Source: Thaumasiovibrio sp043421945 (GTDB taxonomy: Bacteria > Pseudomonadota > Gammaproteobacteria > Enterobacterales > Vibrionaceae). Taken from it: DNA of 64,000 bases. Positions 23,580-32,862 of the stretch are shown here, one piece after another; position 1 is the first letter of the stretch; every line of letters begins with the position of its first letter. Where the stretch lies: positions 1-64,000 of the forward strand of contig JBHOGO010000009.1 of assembly GCA_043421945.1 (NCBI GenBank). The letters are read 5' to 3'. The notes beneath the pieces are model-generated. The model did not search any database. It was not told the origin of the DNA and saw nothing but the letters and a program-made list of their open reading frames with translations. Position numbers and translations under genes: made by a program.

Positions 23580-24337
23580 TATTGTCCCATCCCCTTAGCT
23601 GAAACTGGTAAGGTAAGTAATGAAGGCGCGACTTGACGATTAGCGAGCGCGAAGGCGTGACCAATATCTTTTGCTTGTTGGTTATCAACCGCTTCCCACT
23701 GCTGAGAAGGATCGTTCCATGTCCAAAAGTGGTTGTTGTCTAGACTTTTTGCGACTAGCACAATACGACCTACGTAAAGGATATCCACACGACGAGTTTC
23801 ACCGGTAATCTCGACAGGAGCTTGATAAGTACCGAGTTTAGTGCCGTAATCAATCTCGATTTGCCACGCCTCAAGAATACGTCGGTATTTTTCGGCATCG
23901 GCAACGTCTGCTTGCGTCATCATGTTTTCAAGTCGCTGTATTCTATCGCGTCGTTGCTCACTGCGTAGCGGTCGGTCGTTCTCTACGATCGTTTTAAGAC
24001 CATCAAGCATGCGATACATCAGAGGCACTACGCCCTGACGTGTCGTTTTTATCTCTTCAATTTGATTTTCTAAACTGACAAGCTCACTGGCTTGGTTTTG
24101 AGTTAACGTCTGTAGGTGGTCGCGGTATATAGAAAGGTTGTCTATCTCCTGCTGAAGCTGTTCGAGTTCAGCACGATATTGTAGTGTTTTCTCTGCGCTT
24201 GCATCGACCTTAGCTTGTGCCGCTACGGCTTCATTTTGGCTGCGAGTTTCAATACTACGTGCGCTATCTAGGGAGGCATGGCTCGTCGCTGTTATGCTTA
24301 ACAGCGAGATGAGCAAGAGACGTTTTCTAAATTCCAT
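23579..24337 (-). CDS. DUF3450 periplasmic coiled-coil protein, first gene of the TonB2 operon
   Basis: This 252-residue protein has a signal peptide (RKRLLLISLLSITATSHA), a long coiled coil (about 25-105) and a C-terminal beta domain with DILYVGRIVLVAKSLDNNHFWTW, as in DUF3450 proteins. The ATG at 24337 is preferred over a TTG at 24346. It opens the operon behind Fur-like sites and is always associated with TtpC-type TonB systems in Vibrio, so it probably helps assemble that complex. Confidence 0.85.
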   Translation of the reverse strand: MEFRKRLLLISLLSITATSHASLDSARSIETRSQNEAVAAQAKVDASAEKTLQYRAELEQLQQEIDNLSIYRDHLQTLTQNQASELVSLENQIEEIKTTRQGVVPLMYRMLDGLKTIVENDRPLRSEQRRDRIQRLENMMTQADVADAEKYRRILEAWQIEIDYGTKLGTYQAPVEITGETRRVDILYVGRIVLVAKSLDNNHFWTWNDPSQQWEAVDNQQAKDIGHAFALANRQVAPSLLTLPVSAKGMGQ

Positions 24338-24381
24338 GATATCCAACAGATTAATTAAGTGAGCAAAACTCCCTCCACTTT

Positions 24382-24402
24382 AAATGAAATCAATTATCAT
24401 TT
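24382..24402. promoter_or_regulatory. Fur-like box upstream of the TonB2 operon
   Basis: On the minus strand this reads TGATAATTGATTTCA in its core. The left half matches the 7-1-7 Fur half site TGATAAT exactly and the right half partly. It lies about 45 bp upstream of the first operon start, the expected place for iron-responsive repression. Confidence 0.6.
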
Positions 24403-24416
24403 AAAGAGTTAAAGTA

Positions 24417-24436
24417 CATTGATTATCATGAATTAG
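24417..24436. promoter_or_regulatory. Second, weaker Fur-like box upstream of the TonB2 operon
   Basis: CATTGATTATCATGAATT contains a good TGATTATCA-like core and lies 15 bp upstream of the first Fur-like site. Paired overlapping Fur boxes are usual in Vibrio iron-uptake promoters. Confidence 0.45.
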
Positions 24437-24558
24437 TTCGCACAAGTTACGGTTATGTATATATTTAATCGAAATCATATGCGATGTGATTATTTAGATA
24501 CTATCGCCCCTTGCTCTATCCTACTTGTTAACATTCGTTATATTGGACTGGCGTGATA

Positions 24559-26358
24559 CTAACCAGCTTGCAATCGTCCATAAAGTGTTTGATATAGCCC
24601 CGGTGCAGAGACAAGCTCATCATGACTCCCCGACTGGCTGACTTTCCCATCTTCGAGTACATAGATAATATCCGCTTGCTTAACGGCTGAGAGTCGATGC
24701 GCGACGATGAGCGTTGTTCGTCCGACCAAGAACTCATTCAATGCTTGATGTAATGCTGCTTCCGTTGCGGTGTCTAATGCCGATGTGGCTTCATCCAATA
24801 TGACAATGTCAGGGTTTGTGAGAATCATTCTAGCAATGGCTAAACGTTGTCGTTGTCCGCCCGACAGACGAATTCCTTGTCGACCTAATTGAGATTCTAA
24901 TCCGTCAGGCAGTTTATCGGTTACATCTGTGAGTTGTGCAACTTGTAATGCTTTCCATAAATGTTCATCACTATATTGTTCATCACCGAGCGTCAGGTTT
25001 TGACGGAGTGTATCGTTAAAGATCATCGGCTGTTGAAGTACTACCGCCATTTTATCGCGAAGTGCTTCATAGCTTACGTCTTCTATCTCCAAATCGTTAA
25101 TGCGTATCTCACCACGATCTTTTTGGTAAATCCCCATCAATACTTGAATGAGTGTCGATTTACCGCCCCCAGAGGCACCAACAAGAGCGACTCTTTTTCC
25201 TGCTGGTACTGTCAGATTAAGACCCTGTAGCACTTGGCGCTCATCATCGTAAGCGAAATGAAGATCTTTAAATTCTATCTCCACTTGGCGATCGGCCTTA
25301 AAAGGATTCACTTTTGCCACAGGGCGATTTTCTTCTTCCAATGACAGCAGCCCATTGAGCCTTTGAATTGCCGCTGATGCGCTGAACCACGCATATTGAA
25401 TACCAAGTAACTCTTGAACTGGCGATAGCATAAACCACAGGTAACTGAATACGGCGAAGATCTGTCCAATACTGAGATCGCTAAATAGCACCATGATCAT
25501 TGCTGCACCACGAAAGACCTCAAATCCAATGAGAAACATTAGAAATGACATTCTATTTGCAGCCTCTGACTTCCATGCATAATGATCAGCGTCGTAACGT
25601 ATAGACTCAGCATCTTGTTTGAGTGACTGTAGGTAATCTCTTTCTCGATTTGCTGCACGCAGCTGATACAGCCCCTCTAATGTCTCAACGAGGCGCTGTT
25701 GAAAACGTTCAAATGATTGGTTCTCTTTTTTCTTGAGTGTTTTAACACGGCGACCCAATGTGCGAGAAAGGTAAACAATCACGGGGTTAAGCAGTAGGAT
25801 AAATAACCCTAGTCGCCAGTCAATCCAGAGAAGAATGCCTGCTGTGCCAATGATCGTAAGAATACCGATGACAAAGCGGCTCAACGTATCGCCTACGAAT
25901 TTATCAATCGTCTCAATATCAGTGACAAGGTGTGAGGTAATCCCTCCACTCCCTTTTTCTTCATATTGACGCATGCTTACTCGCCCCAGCTTATCTAAGA
26001 GCTGTTGACGAATAACGCAGGTGAGCGATTTAGACACCAAAGTAAACTGACGACTTTGAAGAATGCCCAGTGCTTGGCTTGTTGCTCGCATAACAATCAC
26101 AAGCAATAGCGCAAACACGATATAGACCGTAGGTTGCTGTAGGTGACCCGGTAACAGCGAGTTCATCATCGCTATGCCCTGTGCGGGTTGGTCAAGGAGA
26201 ACTTCATCAACCATTAAGGGCAATAATAACGGAATGGGTACGCTAATCAGTGTTGCTATGAAAGCAATGATGTTTGCCATGATAAGCTTGGATTTATGCT
26301 TTGATGCTTCTTGCACTATCCAGCGGGTTGAAAGAGAGGTTAACTTTTCATCGTTCAT
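24559..26358 (-). CDS. ABC exporter, fused permease and ATPase (MsbA-like)
   Basis: This 599-residue protein has an N-terminal six-helix ABC exporter membrane domain (about 20-310). The ATPase domain has Walker A GASGGGKST (about 395), Q-loop QQP, signature LSGGQRQRLAIARM, Walker B IVILDEATSALD and switch His in VAHRL. It probably forms a homodimer or pairs with a partner encoded elsewhere. It is separated from the TonB2 operon by 220 bp, and its own upstream region holds a strong Fur-like box. A siderophore- or heme-related exporter is therefore a reasonable guess. The substrate is not evident. Confidence 0.85.
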   Translation of the reverse strand: MNDEKLTSLSTRWIVQEASKHKSKLIMANIIAFIATLISVPIPLLLPLMVDEVLLDQPAQGIAMMNSLLPGHLQQPTVYIVFALLLVIVMRATSQALGILQSRQFTLVSKSLTCVIRQQLLDKLGRVSMRQYEEKGSGGITSHLVTDIETIDKFVGDTLSRFVIGILTIIGTAGILLWIDWRLGLFILLLNPVIVYLSRTLGRRVKTLKKKENQSFERFQQRLVETLEGLYQLRAANRERDYLQSLKQDAESIRYDADHYAWKSEAANRMSFLMFLIGFEVFRGAAMIMVLFSDLSIGQIFAVFSYLWFMLSPVQELLGIQYAWFSASAAIQRLNGLLSLEEENRPVAKVNPFKADRQVEIEFKDLHFAYDDERQVLQGLNLTVPAGKRVALVGASGGGKSTLIQVLMGIYQKDRGEIRINDLEIEDVSYEALRDKMAVVLQQPMIFNDTLRQNLTLGDEQYSDEHLWKALQVAQLTDVTDKLPDGLESQLGRQGIRLSGGQRQRLAIARMILTNPDIVILDEATSALDTATEAALHQALNEFLVGRTTLIVAHRLSAVKQADIIYVLEDGKVSQSGSHDELVSAPGLYQTLYGRLQAG

Positions 26359-26582
26359 TAATACGTCCCTATGATTGATGTATTAGTGTGAAGATAACGT
26401 GGGTCCACTAATTGGTGTGCTTTACACAGCATAAACACCACTATGGAGAATCGCGAGATCATTATTTGCTAGCGCATGGGTTAAGAACGTAGCGCTTCAC
26501 AAGAATCTAGAGTGAATGGCTTCTTTGCTGGAGTGAGAAAATATTGGGGCATATCATACAAATTATATGTAAGAGTGCAATT

Positions 26583-26601
26583 GATAATTAATTTCATTAT
26601 C
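26583..26601. promoter_or_regulatory. Strong Fur-like box
   Basis: GATAATTAATTTCATTATC matches the 19-bp Fur consensus at most positions and is nearly palindromic. It lies in the 450-bp gap between the leftward ABC exporter (start 26358) and the rightward gene at 26811. Iron regulation of the exporter is the more natural reading, with a leader of about 220 bp. Nothing else was recognised in this gap. Confidence 0.65.
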
Positions 26602-26810
26602 AGTTGAGGGTGCGAAGAGTGCGCTTTTTTTCTACTTCCCACTTTTTCGATGGTTCATCCTGTAGCTCTAGGCTGTGTTCGTGACATCGTCACCTCACCT
26701 GCGCAACAAATAGACAGATTTTATTGCCAGTGATATAGAATGAATGTCATCAAAATCTTGTTTAGTGTATGATTCGCCGTGATTAACTTATCTAGTAAAG
26801 TAGTAGCATT

Positions 26811-27227
26811 GTGACCGAACAAGAATTTAGACAAAAATTGACCGAACTTGGCTTTCATGGCCAGAAAATGCGCGTTGTACGTGTCGAGCCTATGAGTGCA
26901 GAGTTATTAGAAGCGTCTACGACCAATGAAGGTGAGTGTTTCTATAACAGCTATATGAATGTGATTTACGGTAAAGGTGAGCGTTATGTGCTTGGTTACC
27001 GCAATGAAGAGACGCCTGTTGATCACGCGATTATTCGTATCGGCGACCAATATTTTGATCCAACTTTGCAAGCAGAGTTACCCGAGTTCTCTGGCTACGA
27101 TTACGCTATTCTGACAGAATTTACTGTGTTCGATATGATGACACATGCAAAGTCAAATAAAGACTTCCCACCTGATGTTGCTTACTTGATGAAAAAGAAA
27201 AGCAAATTCAAGAATGTCATTGCTTAA
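26811..27227 (+). CDS. Hypothetical protein, unknown family
   Basis: This 138-residue soluble protein begins with GTG (ribosome site weak). The segment NEGECFYNSYMNVIYGKGERYVLGY, followed by DHAIIRIGDQYFDPTLQ, resembles small cysteine-protease-like or transglutaminase-like folds, with a Cys (about 45) followed by a His (about 80). No family can be named. It is a monocistronic gene downstream of the Fur-like box, although 210 bp separate them. Confidence 0.6.
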   Translation: MTEQEFRQKLTELGFHGQKMRVVRVEPMSAELLEASTTNEGECFYNSYMNVIYGKGERYVLGYRNEETPVDHAIIRIGDQYFDPTLQAELPEFSGYDYAILTEFTVFDMMTHAKSNKDFPPDVAYLMKKKSKFKNVIA

Positions 27228-27429
27228 TCCCTGTTACGTTAACTTATGAGGCTCCCCCCTCATAAGTTACACGACACTACTTTTCCCCTTCGGTATTCTT
27301 CCATTCTTAACCTTACGCCTATTCAGCCTTTGTTCTTTTCCACGGAATTAACAGTAAACTTTACTTAAAACATACAAGTTATAGTGCGTTAGGGTATGTA
27401 AAACCAAGTTAACTCTATTCAAGAGACGA

Positions 27430-27461
27430 AATAGGAAAGCCACCGAAGTGACTTTCCTATT
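27430..27461 (-). terminator. Terminator of hrpA
   Basis: ATAGGAAAG and CTTTCCTAT arms (with CAC/GTG extension and one mismatch) pair around CGAA, 26 bp beyond the hrpA stop on the minus strand. The following T-run is short. Confidence 0.55.
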
Positions 27462-27486
27462 GTTATCTATTTACTGTGAGGCAAGC

Positions 27487-30400
27487 CTAACATGCATCAA
27501 TAGCATTTTTGATACGCTTATCGGATATCGGGTAAGGTGTGCCTAATTGCTGAGCGAAGTAACTCACACGAAGCTCTTCAAGCATCCAACGAATTTCTTT
27601 CACACTATCAGGTGCGGTCTGGCCCTTCGGAATCTTGTTAAGAAGCTCTTTGTAATCCTTTGTGACCGACTCTACTTTCAGCATGTGGGCTCGATCACGA
27701 TTAGGGTCAATAGGAAGCTTCTCCATTCTTCGTTCTACCGCACGCATGTAACGCAAGATGTCAGGAAGACGCTTCCAACCACACTCAGTCGCAAAGCCTT
27801 TGAAGATAAGCCCTTCAACCTGAGCTTTGATGTCAGATAGCGCAAACGCCATCGTGAAATCAATTTTCCCTTTTAGCTTCTTGTTAATTTGGAAGGCGGT
27901 TGTCAAAATTTCTTCGACTTGCTGGGCAATCTCAACGACGGTATCCCCTAACTCAGCGCGAACATACTCTTTACGAGCATCGAAGTCATCACTGTTCCAT
28001 GCTACACCACCTTGTGACTCTAGCAACTTATCGATACCACAAGCGATACAGTCATCAATGAGATCCAGCACTTTGCCGTAAGGGTTAAAATACAGACCTA
28101 ATTTAGATTTATTCGGTAAATTAGAATGCAGATATTTAATTGGCGATGGCACATTAAGGAGAATCAATCGACGCTGCCCCTGTCGCATGGCACTCATCTG
28201 CTCTTCAGCGGTTTCAAATAGCTTAATGCTGACAGAGTCTTTATCATCCACAATGGCTGGGTATGCTTTTACATCAAACCCACCACGTTTTTGCTGATAG
28301 CGCTCTGGAAGTTCACCAAAGGTCCAGTGCTTCAAACCTTGCTGCTCAATATCATCGTCCGCTACTTTAGATAGCGTCTCTTGCACTTTCTCTTTCAAGC
28401 CATCTTTCAGTGAATAGAGATCTTTGCTCTCTTTCAGCTTACGATTACGATGGTCGACAACACGGTACGTCACTTTGAGGTGATCAGGAATCGCTTCTAG
28501 TTTCCAGTCTTCTCGCATTACCGTTGTGCCGGTAATCTGCTTCAATGCCTTTTCTAAACCATCGAGCAATGGCATTGACAACGCTTCAAGACGAGATAAA
28601 GCGGCATCCGCATAGTTTGGCGCTGGTACAAAATTACGGCGGACTGGTTTTGGCAGTGATTTGATCAGTGCAACCACTAATTCATGGCGTAGCCCAGGGA
28701 TCTGCCAATCAAACCCATCGGTTTCAACTTGGTTTAGTACCGGAAGTGGTACATGTACAGTGACACCGTCACTACCTTCGCCCGGCTCAAACTGGTAACT
28801 CAATTTCAGCTTTAAGTTACCTTGGTGCCAGAAGTTAGGGTAATCAAGATCGGTGACATGGCTGGCATCGCCACGGAACAGCATCTCTTTTTCAAAGTTA
28901 AGCAACTCTGGATGAGTATGACGCTCTTTCTTCCACCACGTATCAAAGTGACGTCCTGAGACGGCTTTCAAATCAATACGCTGATCGTAAAACTCAAACA
29001 GTGCGTCATCATCAACCAAAATGTCACGACGGCGAGATTTATGCTCTAGCTCTTCGACTTCTTGCAGTAGCTTTCTATTTTGTTTAAAGAAGGCATGTTT
29101 AGTCTCCCAGTCCCCTTCGACCAATGCAGAGCGAATAAATATCTCACGGCTCAGCGTTGGATCAATGGCACTGTAGTTCAGCTTACGCTTAGGCACGATT
29201 GGAATACCGTACAACGTCACTTTTTCAAATGCTTGTACAGCAGCTGCACGTTTTTCCCAATGCGGCTCACTATAGCTGCGCTTAATGAGATGACCGGCTA
29301 AAGGCTCTACCCATTCAGGTTGGATTTTCGCGCCAATGCGCCCCCATAACTTTGAGGTTTCAACGAGCTCAGCCACCATCACCCACTTCGGTTGCTTCTT
29401 AAAAATCGAAGAACCTGGGAAAAGGTTAAAGCGAGCATTACGTGCCCCTTGATATTCATTTTTTTCTTGGTCTTTCAAACCAATATGCGACAACATACCC
29501 GCTAACAGTGCGGTATGAACCGCTTGATAGCTTGCAGGTTCATCGTTCGCTCTTAGTTCTAGTTCGCGCACGACTTGACGAATTTGGTAGTGAACATCTT
29601 GCCACTCACGAACACGCAAATAGTTAAGGTAGTCTTTCTTACATTGCTTACGGAATTGATTACTAGACAGCTCTTTCTGCTGCTCTTTGATGTAATCCCA
29701 TAAATTTACAAACGCGAGAAAATCTGACTCTTTATCAAAGAAACGACGGTGTTTTTCATCCGAGGCTTGCTGCTTCTCCATCGGGCGCTCGCGCGGATCT
29801 TGAATCGACAACGCCGCGGCAATAACCATGACTTCTTTTAATGCGCCATACTTATGTGCTTCTAACACCATACGCGCTAAACGTGGGTCAATCGGTAGGC
29901 GAGCCAACTGGCGACCAAGTTTAGTCAGGCGTTTTTTCGGGTCCTCGACCTGACCATTAATAGCACCTAGCTCTTGTAGGAGTCGAACACCATCTTGGAT
30001 GTGACGGCGATCTGGTGCTTCAACAAATGGGAACGCTTCGATGTCACCTAAGCCAATCGATGTCATCTGTAAAATAACAGAGGCTAAGTTAGTACGAAGA
30101 ATTTCTGGATCGGTAAATTCTGGGCGAGAAAGAAAATCATCTTCTGAATATAAGCGAACACAGATACCTTCTTGTACACGACCACAACGGCCCTTACGTT
30201 GGTTTGCGCTCGCTTGAGAAATCGCTTCAATCGGGAGGCGTTGTACTTTCGTTCGATAGCTGTAGCGGCTAATCCGAGCAGTACCTGGGTCAATTACATA
30301 TTTAATGCCCGGTACGGTCAACGATGTTTCTGCCACGTTAGTCGCCAAGACAATGCGACGTCCCGAGTGGCTTTGGAATACACGGTTCTGCTCATTGGCA

Positions 30401-31395
30401 GCCAAACGTGCATAGAGCGGTAATATTTCGGTATCACGCAGATTGCGTTTATTTAACGCATCAGCCGTATCACGAATTTCACGCTCACCATTCATGAAGA
30501 TAAGGATATCCCCTAGCCCTTCATCACAAAGCTCATCCACTGCATCAAAAATGGCTTCCATTTGGTCGCGGTCGTTGTCATCGCCGTCTTCACTAATTGG
30601 ACGGTAACGCACATCCACTGGATAAGTACGCCCAGAGACTTCAATAATTGGTGCATTATTAAAATGTTTAGAGAAACGCTCTGGATCAATGGTAGCCGAC
30701 GTAATGATGACTTTTAAATCTGGACGCTTTGGCAGTAGCTCTCGTAAATAACCCATGATGAAATCGATATTCAAGCTACGTTCGTGTGCTTCATCGATAA
30801 TGATGGTGTCATATTGATTTAAGAAACGATCGTTCTGAATTTCAGCCAGCAAGATACCGTCAGTCATCAATTTAACTTGGGTTTGATCTGAAACCTGATC
30901 GTTAAATCGAACCTTATAGCCCACTTGGCTACCCATTTCGACTTCAAGCTCTTCTGCGATGCGGTTTGATACTGAACGTGCGGCTAAACGTCGAGGCTGA
31001 GTATGTCCAATGGTACCGAACTTGCCGAGGCCAAGTTCTAGACAAATTTTAGGCAGCTGGGTGGTTTTACCCGAGCCCGTCTCACCCGCAACAATCACTA
31101 CCTGGTTATGTTTAATGGCTTCGGCAATGTCGTCTTTCTTTTGACTAACAGGAAGCTGCTGTGGGTAGTTGATCGTAGGACGATTGGCTTCACGAAGTTG
31201 AGCAACTTGCATCGACTTTGCCATGTCTAACGCAATTTCATCAAACACTTTGTGCTTGGCGTCAGCATTTCTAATTCGGGCCGCGCCTTGAATTCGCTTA
31301 CTTAAGCGAAAACGATCGCGGATCATGCAGTCTTTCAGCGCTGCACGGAGGTTTTTATCGGTATTCTGAACAGAATCGGAAGGCGTATGACTCAC
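27487..31395 (-). CDS. hrpA: ATP-dependent RNA helicase HrpA
   Basis: This 1302-residue protein matches the length of E. coli HrpA (1300). It has DEAH-box motifs I (GETGSGKTTQLPK), II (DEAHERSLNIDF) and III (SAT), and the C-terminal helicase motifs TNVAETSLT and QRKGRCGR. OB-fold and long DUF3418-like C-terminal regions follow. HrpA unwinds RNA and rescues collided ribosomes. The GTG start at 31395 has AGGA six bases upstream. It is a single gene. Confidence 0.95.
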   Translation of the reverse strand: MSHTPSDSVQNTDKNLRAALKDCMIRDRFRLSKRIQGAARIRNADAKHKVFDEIALDMAKSMQVAQLREANRPTINYPQQLPVSQKKDDIAEAIKHNQVVIVAGETGSGKTTQLPKICLELGLGKFGTIGHTQPRRLAARSVSNRIAEELEVEMGSQVGYKVRFNDQVSDQTQVKLMTDGILLAEIQNDRFLNQYDTIIIDEAHERSLNIDFIMGYLRELLPKRPDLKVIITSATIDPERFSKHFNNAPIIEVSGRTYPVDVRYRPISEDGDDNDRDQMEAIFDAVDELCDEGLGDILIFMNGEREIRDTADALNKRNLRDTEILPLYARLAANEQNRVFQSHSGRRIVLATNVAETSLTVPGIKYVIDPGTARISRYSYRTKVQRLPIEAISQASANQRKGRCGRVQEGICVRLYSEDDFLSRPEFTDPEILRTNLASVILQMTSIGLGDIEAFPFVEAPDRRHIQDGVRLLQELGAINGQVEDPKKRLTKLGRQLARLPIDPRLARMVLEAHKYGALKEVMVIAAALSIQDPRERPMEKQQASDEKHRRFFDKESDFLAFVNLWDYIKEQQKELSSNQFRKQCKKDYLNYLRVREWQDVHYQIRQVVRELELRANDEPASYQAVHTALLAGMLSHIGLKDQEKNEYQGARNARFNLFPGSSIFKKQPKWVMVAELVETSKLWGRIGAKIQPEWVEPLAGHLIKRSYSEPHWEKRAAAVQAFEKVTLYGIPIVPKRKLNYSAIDPTLSREIFIRSALVEGDWETKHAFFKQNRKLLQEVEELEHKSRRRDILVDDDALFEFYDQRIDLKAVSGRHFDTWWKKERHTHPELLNFEKEMLFRGDASHVTDLDYPNFWHQGNLKLKLSYQFEPGEGSDGVTVHVPLPVLNQVETDGFDWQIPGLRHELVVALIKSLPKPVRRNFVPAPNYADAALSRLEALSMPLLDGLEKALKQITGTTVMREDWKLEAIPDHLKVTYRVVDHRNRKLKESKDLYSLKDGLKEKVQETLSKVADDDIEQQGLKHWTFGELPERYQQKRGGFDVKAYPAIVDDKDSVSIKLFETAEEQMSAMRQGQRRLILLNVPSPIKYLHSNLPNKSKLGLYFNPYGKVLDLIDDCIACGIDKLLESQGGVAWNSDDFDARKEYVRAELGDTVVEIAQQVEEILTTAFQINKKLKGKIDFTMAFALSDIKAQVEGLIFKGFATECGWKRLPDILRYMRAVERRMEKLPIDPNRDRAHMLKVESVTKDYKELLNKIPKGQTAPDSVKEIRWMLEELRVSYFAQQLGTPYPISDKRIKNAIDAC

Positions 31396-31545
31396 AATGA
31401 TTCCTGTCTCTCTAATGCTTACAAGAAAATTGCGCGGATTTTACCATATATGCCAGTGAAAGTATTAGAAAACGGCGATAGCCCCATGAATACAAAGCAT
31501 CAACGAAGTGCTTTAGGAATATCAGCGACTTCGCAGCTTATTTAT

Positions 31546-31863
31546 TCAAAAAACAACGCTATGTAAGACAAAAAAGAGCACCATGCTAATCACTGTCGTC
31601 AATAAAACATTTGCCGTTTTCCATGCGATGATAACGGCGAGTATCCCACTGATAAAATAGGGATTGAGCAATGGCAAAAATGCTTGGGTTTCGCCACCTA
31701 AAAACATGATAGGTGCAAGTATAACGGTGAGAATAGCTGGGCTGGAATATTTCAGAAAGCGCTTCACTTCTTGACTCAGCCTGACAGGAAGATTGGGCTC
31801 AAGAAAAAGGTAGCGACTCAAGAATACCACGACTGCCATTGCCACAATGGAAAGTAATACCAT
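31546..31863 (-). CDS. azlD: AzlD-like branched-chain amino acid export subunit
   Basis: This 105-residue protein has four hydrophobic helices and the family features FLEPNLPVRLSQEVKRFLKYSSPAIL and a WKTANVLLTT-type end. It works with AzlC as the small subunit of a branched-chain amino acid exporter (YgaH/AzlD). The start at 31863 overlaps the azlC stop by one base (TAATG); a longer frame beginning at 31947 lies inside azlC and is rejected. Confidence 0.85.
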   Translation of the reverse strand: MVLLSIVAMAVVVFLSRYLFLEPNLPVRLSQEVKRFLKYSSPAILTVILAPIMFLGGETQAFLPLLNPYFISGILAVIIAWKTANVLLTTVISMVLFFVLHSVVF

Positions 31864-32567
31864 TATTTTTCTCCCAAGCGTTCTGCTAGATAGCCTGCCA
31901 ACATCGCCACTGCACTTGCGAGTATCAATGCTCCCGGTATTTGCCAATGATGAAAGGCAACCGAACTAAGCAATGCCACAATAACCGTGAGTAAAATAGG
32001 CTTTGTTTTGACGTGTGGAACAACTAACGCGATAAAAGTAGCAACAATAGCAAAGTCTAAACCTAAAGCGTCCAAGTTAGGGATGTACTTGCCTGCAACG
32101 ATGCCAACAAAGGAGGCAATATTCCATATGAGGTAAAAACTAAATCCTGCCCCTAATGAAAAGTAACGATTAAAATGACTTTGTTGATGACCAATCAGCG
32201 CAAACAGCTCATCGGTTAATAGAAAGCCCAATCCAAGGCGCCATTTAAGCGGTAATGGCGTGACCGTGTCACGCATAGCGACACTATAAAGCAAATGTCG
32301 AGACGTAATGAAGAACGTCGTTACAAGCATGGTTACCATGGTTGCACCTGACTTTATCATGCCAATGGCAACAAGCTGCGCAGCGCCTGCAAACAAAATC
32401 GCAGACAGAGCTTGAGCCTCAAGAAGCACTAATCCTGACTCAATGGCATACGAACCAGCCAGTAATCCCCATGGTATAACGGCAATACTCAGTGGCATCA
32501 TGGCGAGTGTGCCCTGCCACATATGCCTCCAGCGGCTTTTCTCTTCTTGAATGGTAACTTCTGCCAT
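31863..32567 (-). CDS. azlC: AzlC family branched-chain amino acid exporter
   Basis: This 234-residue membrane protein has the AzlC/YgaZ pattern: MPLSIAVIPWGLLAGSYAIE near the N-terminus, SAILFAGAAQLVAIGMI, and the conserved RHLLYSVAMRD block. It forms the main export subunit for valine and related amino acids. The ATG at 32567 is chosen for its AAGGA site; an ATG at 32582 lies upstream of that site. A promoter region precedes it in 32568-32730. Confidence 0.88.
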   Translation of the reverse strand: MAEVTIQEEKSRWRHMWQGTLAMMPLSIAVIPWGLLAGSYAIESGLVLLEAQALSAILFAGAAQLVAIGMIKSGATMVTMLVTTFFITSRHLLYSVAMRDTVTPLPLKWRLGLGFLLTDELFALIGHQQSHFNRYFSLGAGFSFYLIWNIASFVGIVAGKYIPNLDALGLDFAIVATFIALVVPHVKTKPILLTVIVALLSSVAFHHWQIPGALILASAVAMLAGYLAERLGEK

Positions 32568-32730
32568 TTTGCTTCCTTGCATTTAATCCTTATTGACTCA
32601 TCGAGACTTGCTCATGATGCCTCGGTGAGGCTTTCATCATAGTAAGCGAAAAACAGTGTTGTTTGTATGAAGTTGTCATCATACACGCCCCCTGACACGT
32701 CGCCCTGACACATCATGCTGCGTACAAACA

Positions 32731-32759
32731 AATAACCCCAGCATCATACTGGGGTTATT
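32731..32759. terminator. Symmetric hairpin terminator
   Basis: AATAACCCCAG / CTGGGGTTATT forms an 11-bp perfect stem around a 7-nt loop. It lies 100 bp downstream of the leftward MATE gene (end 32863), whose transcripts it would end. The weak T content makes it moderate. Confidence 0.6.
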
Positions 32760-32862
32760 CTTCAACTCAACACACCGCAAAGCAGCAAAAGGCAGCAAAG
32801 CACAGGGCTATGCTGCCTTTTGCTGTTGATCTTTTCTCATTATGTTTCTTTATTTCTCGCGT

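Noticed and set aside
24961..25230. Plus-strand frame over the ABC exporter gene
   Set aside because: Antisense shadow of a well-supported coding region.
31864..31947. Longer N-terminus for the azlD gene
   Set aside because: The extension lies inside azlC and lacks membrane-helix character; the overlapping start at 31863 matches the usual azlC-azlD junction.
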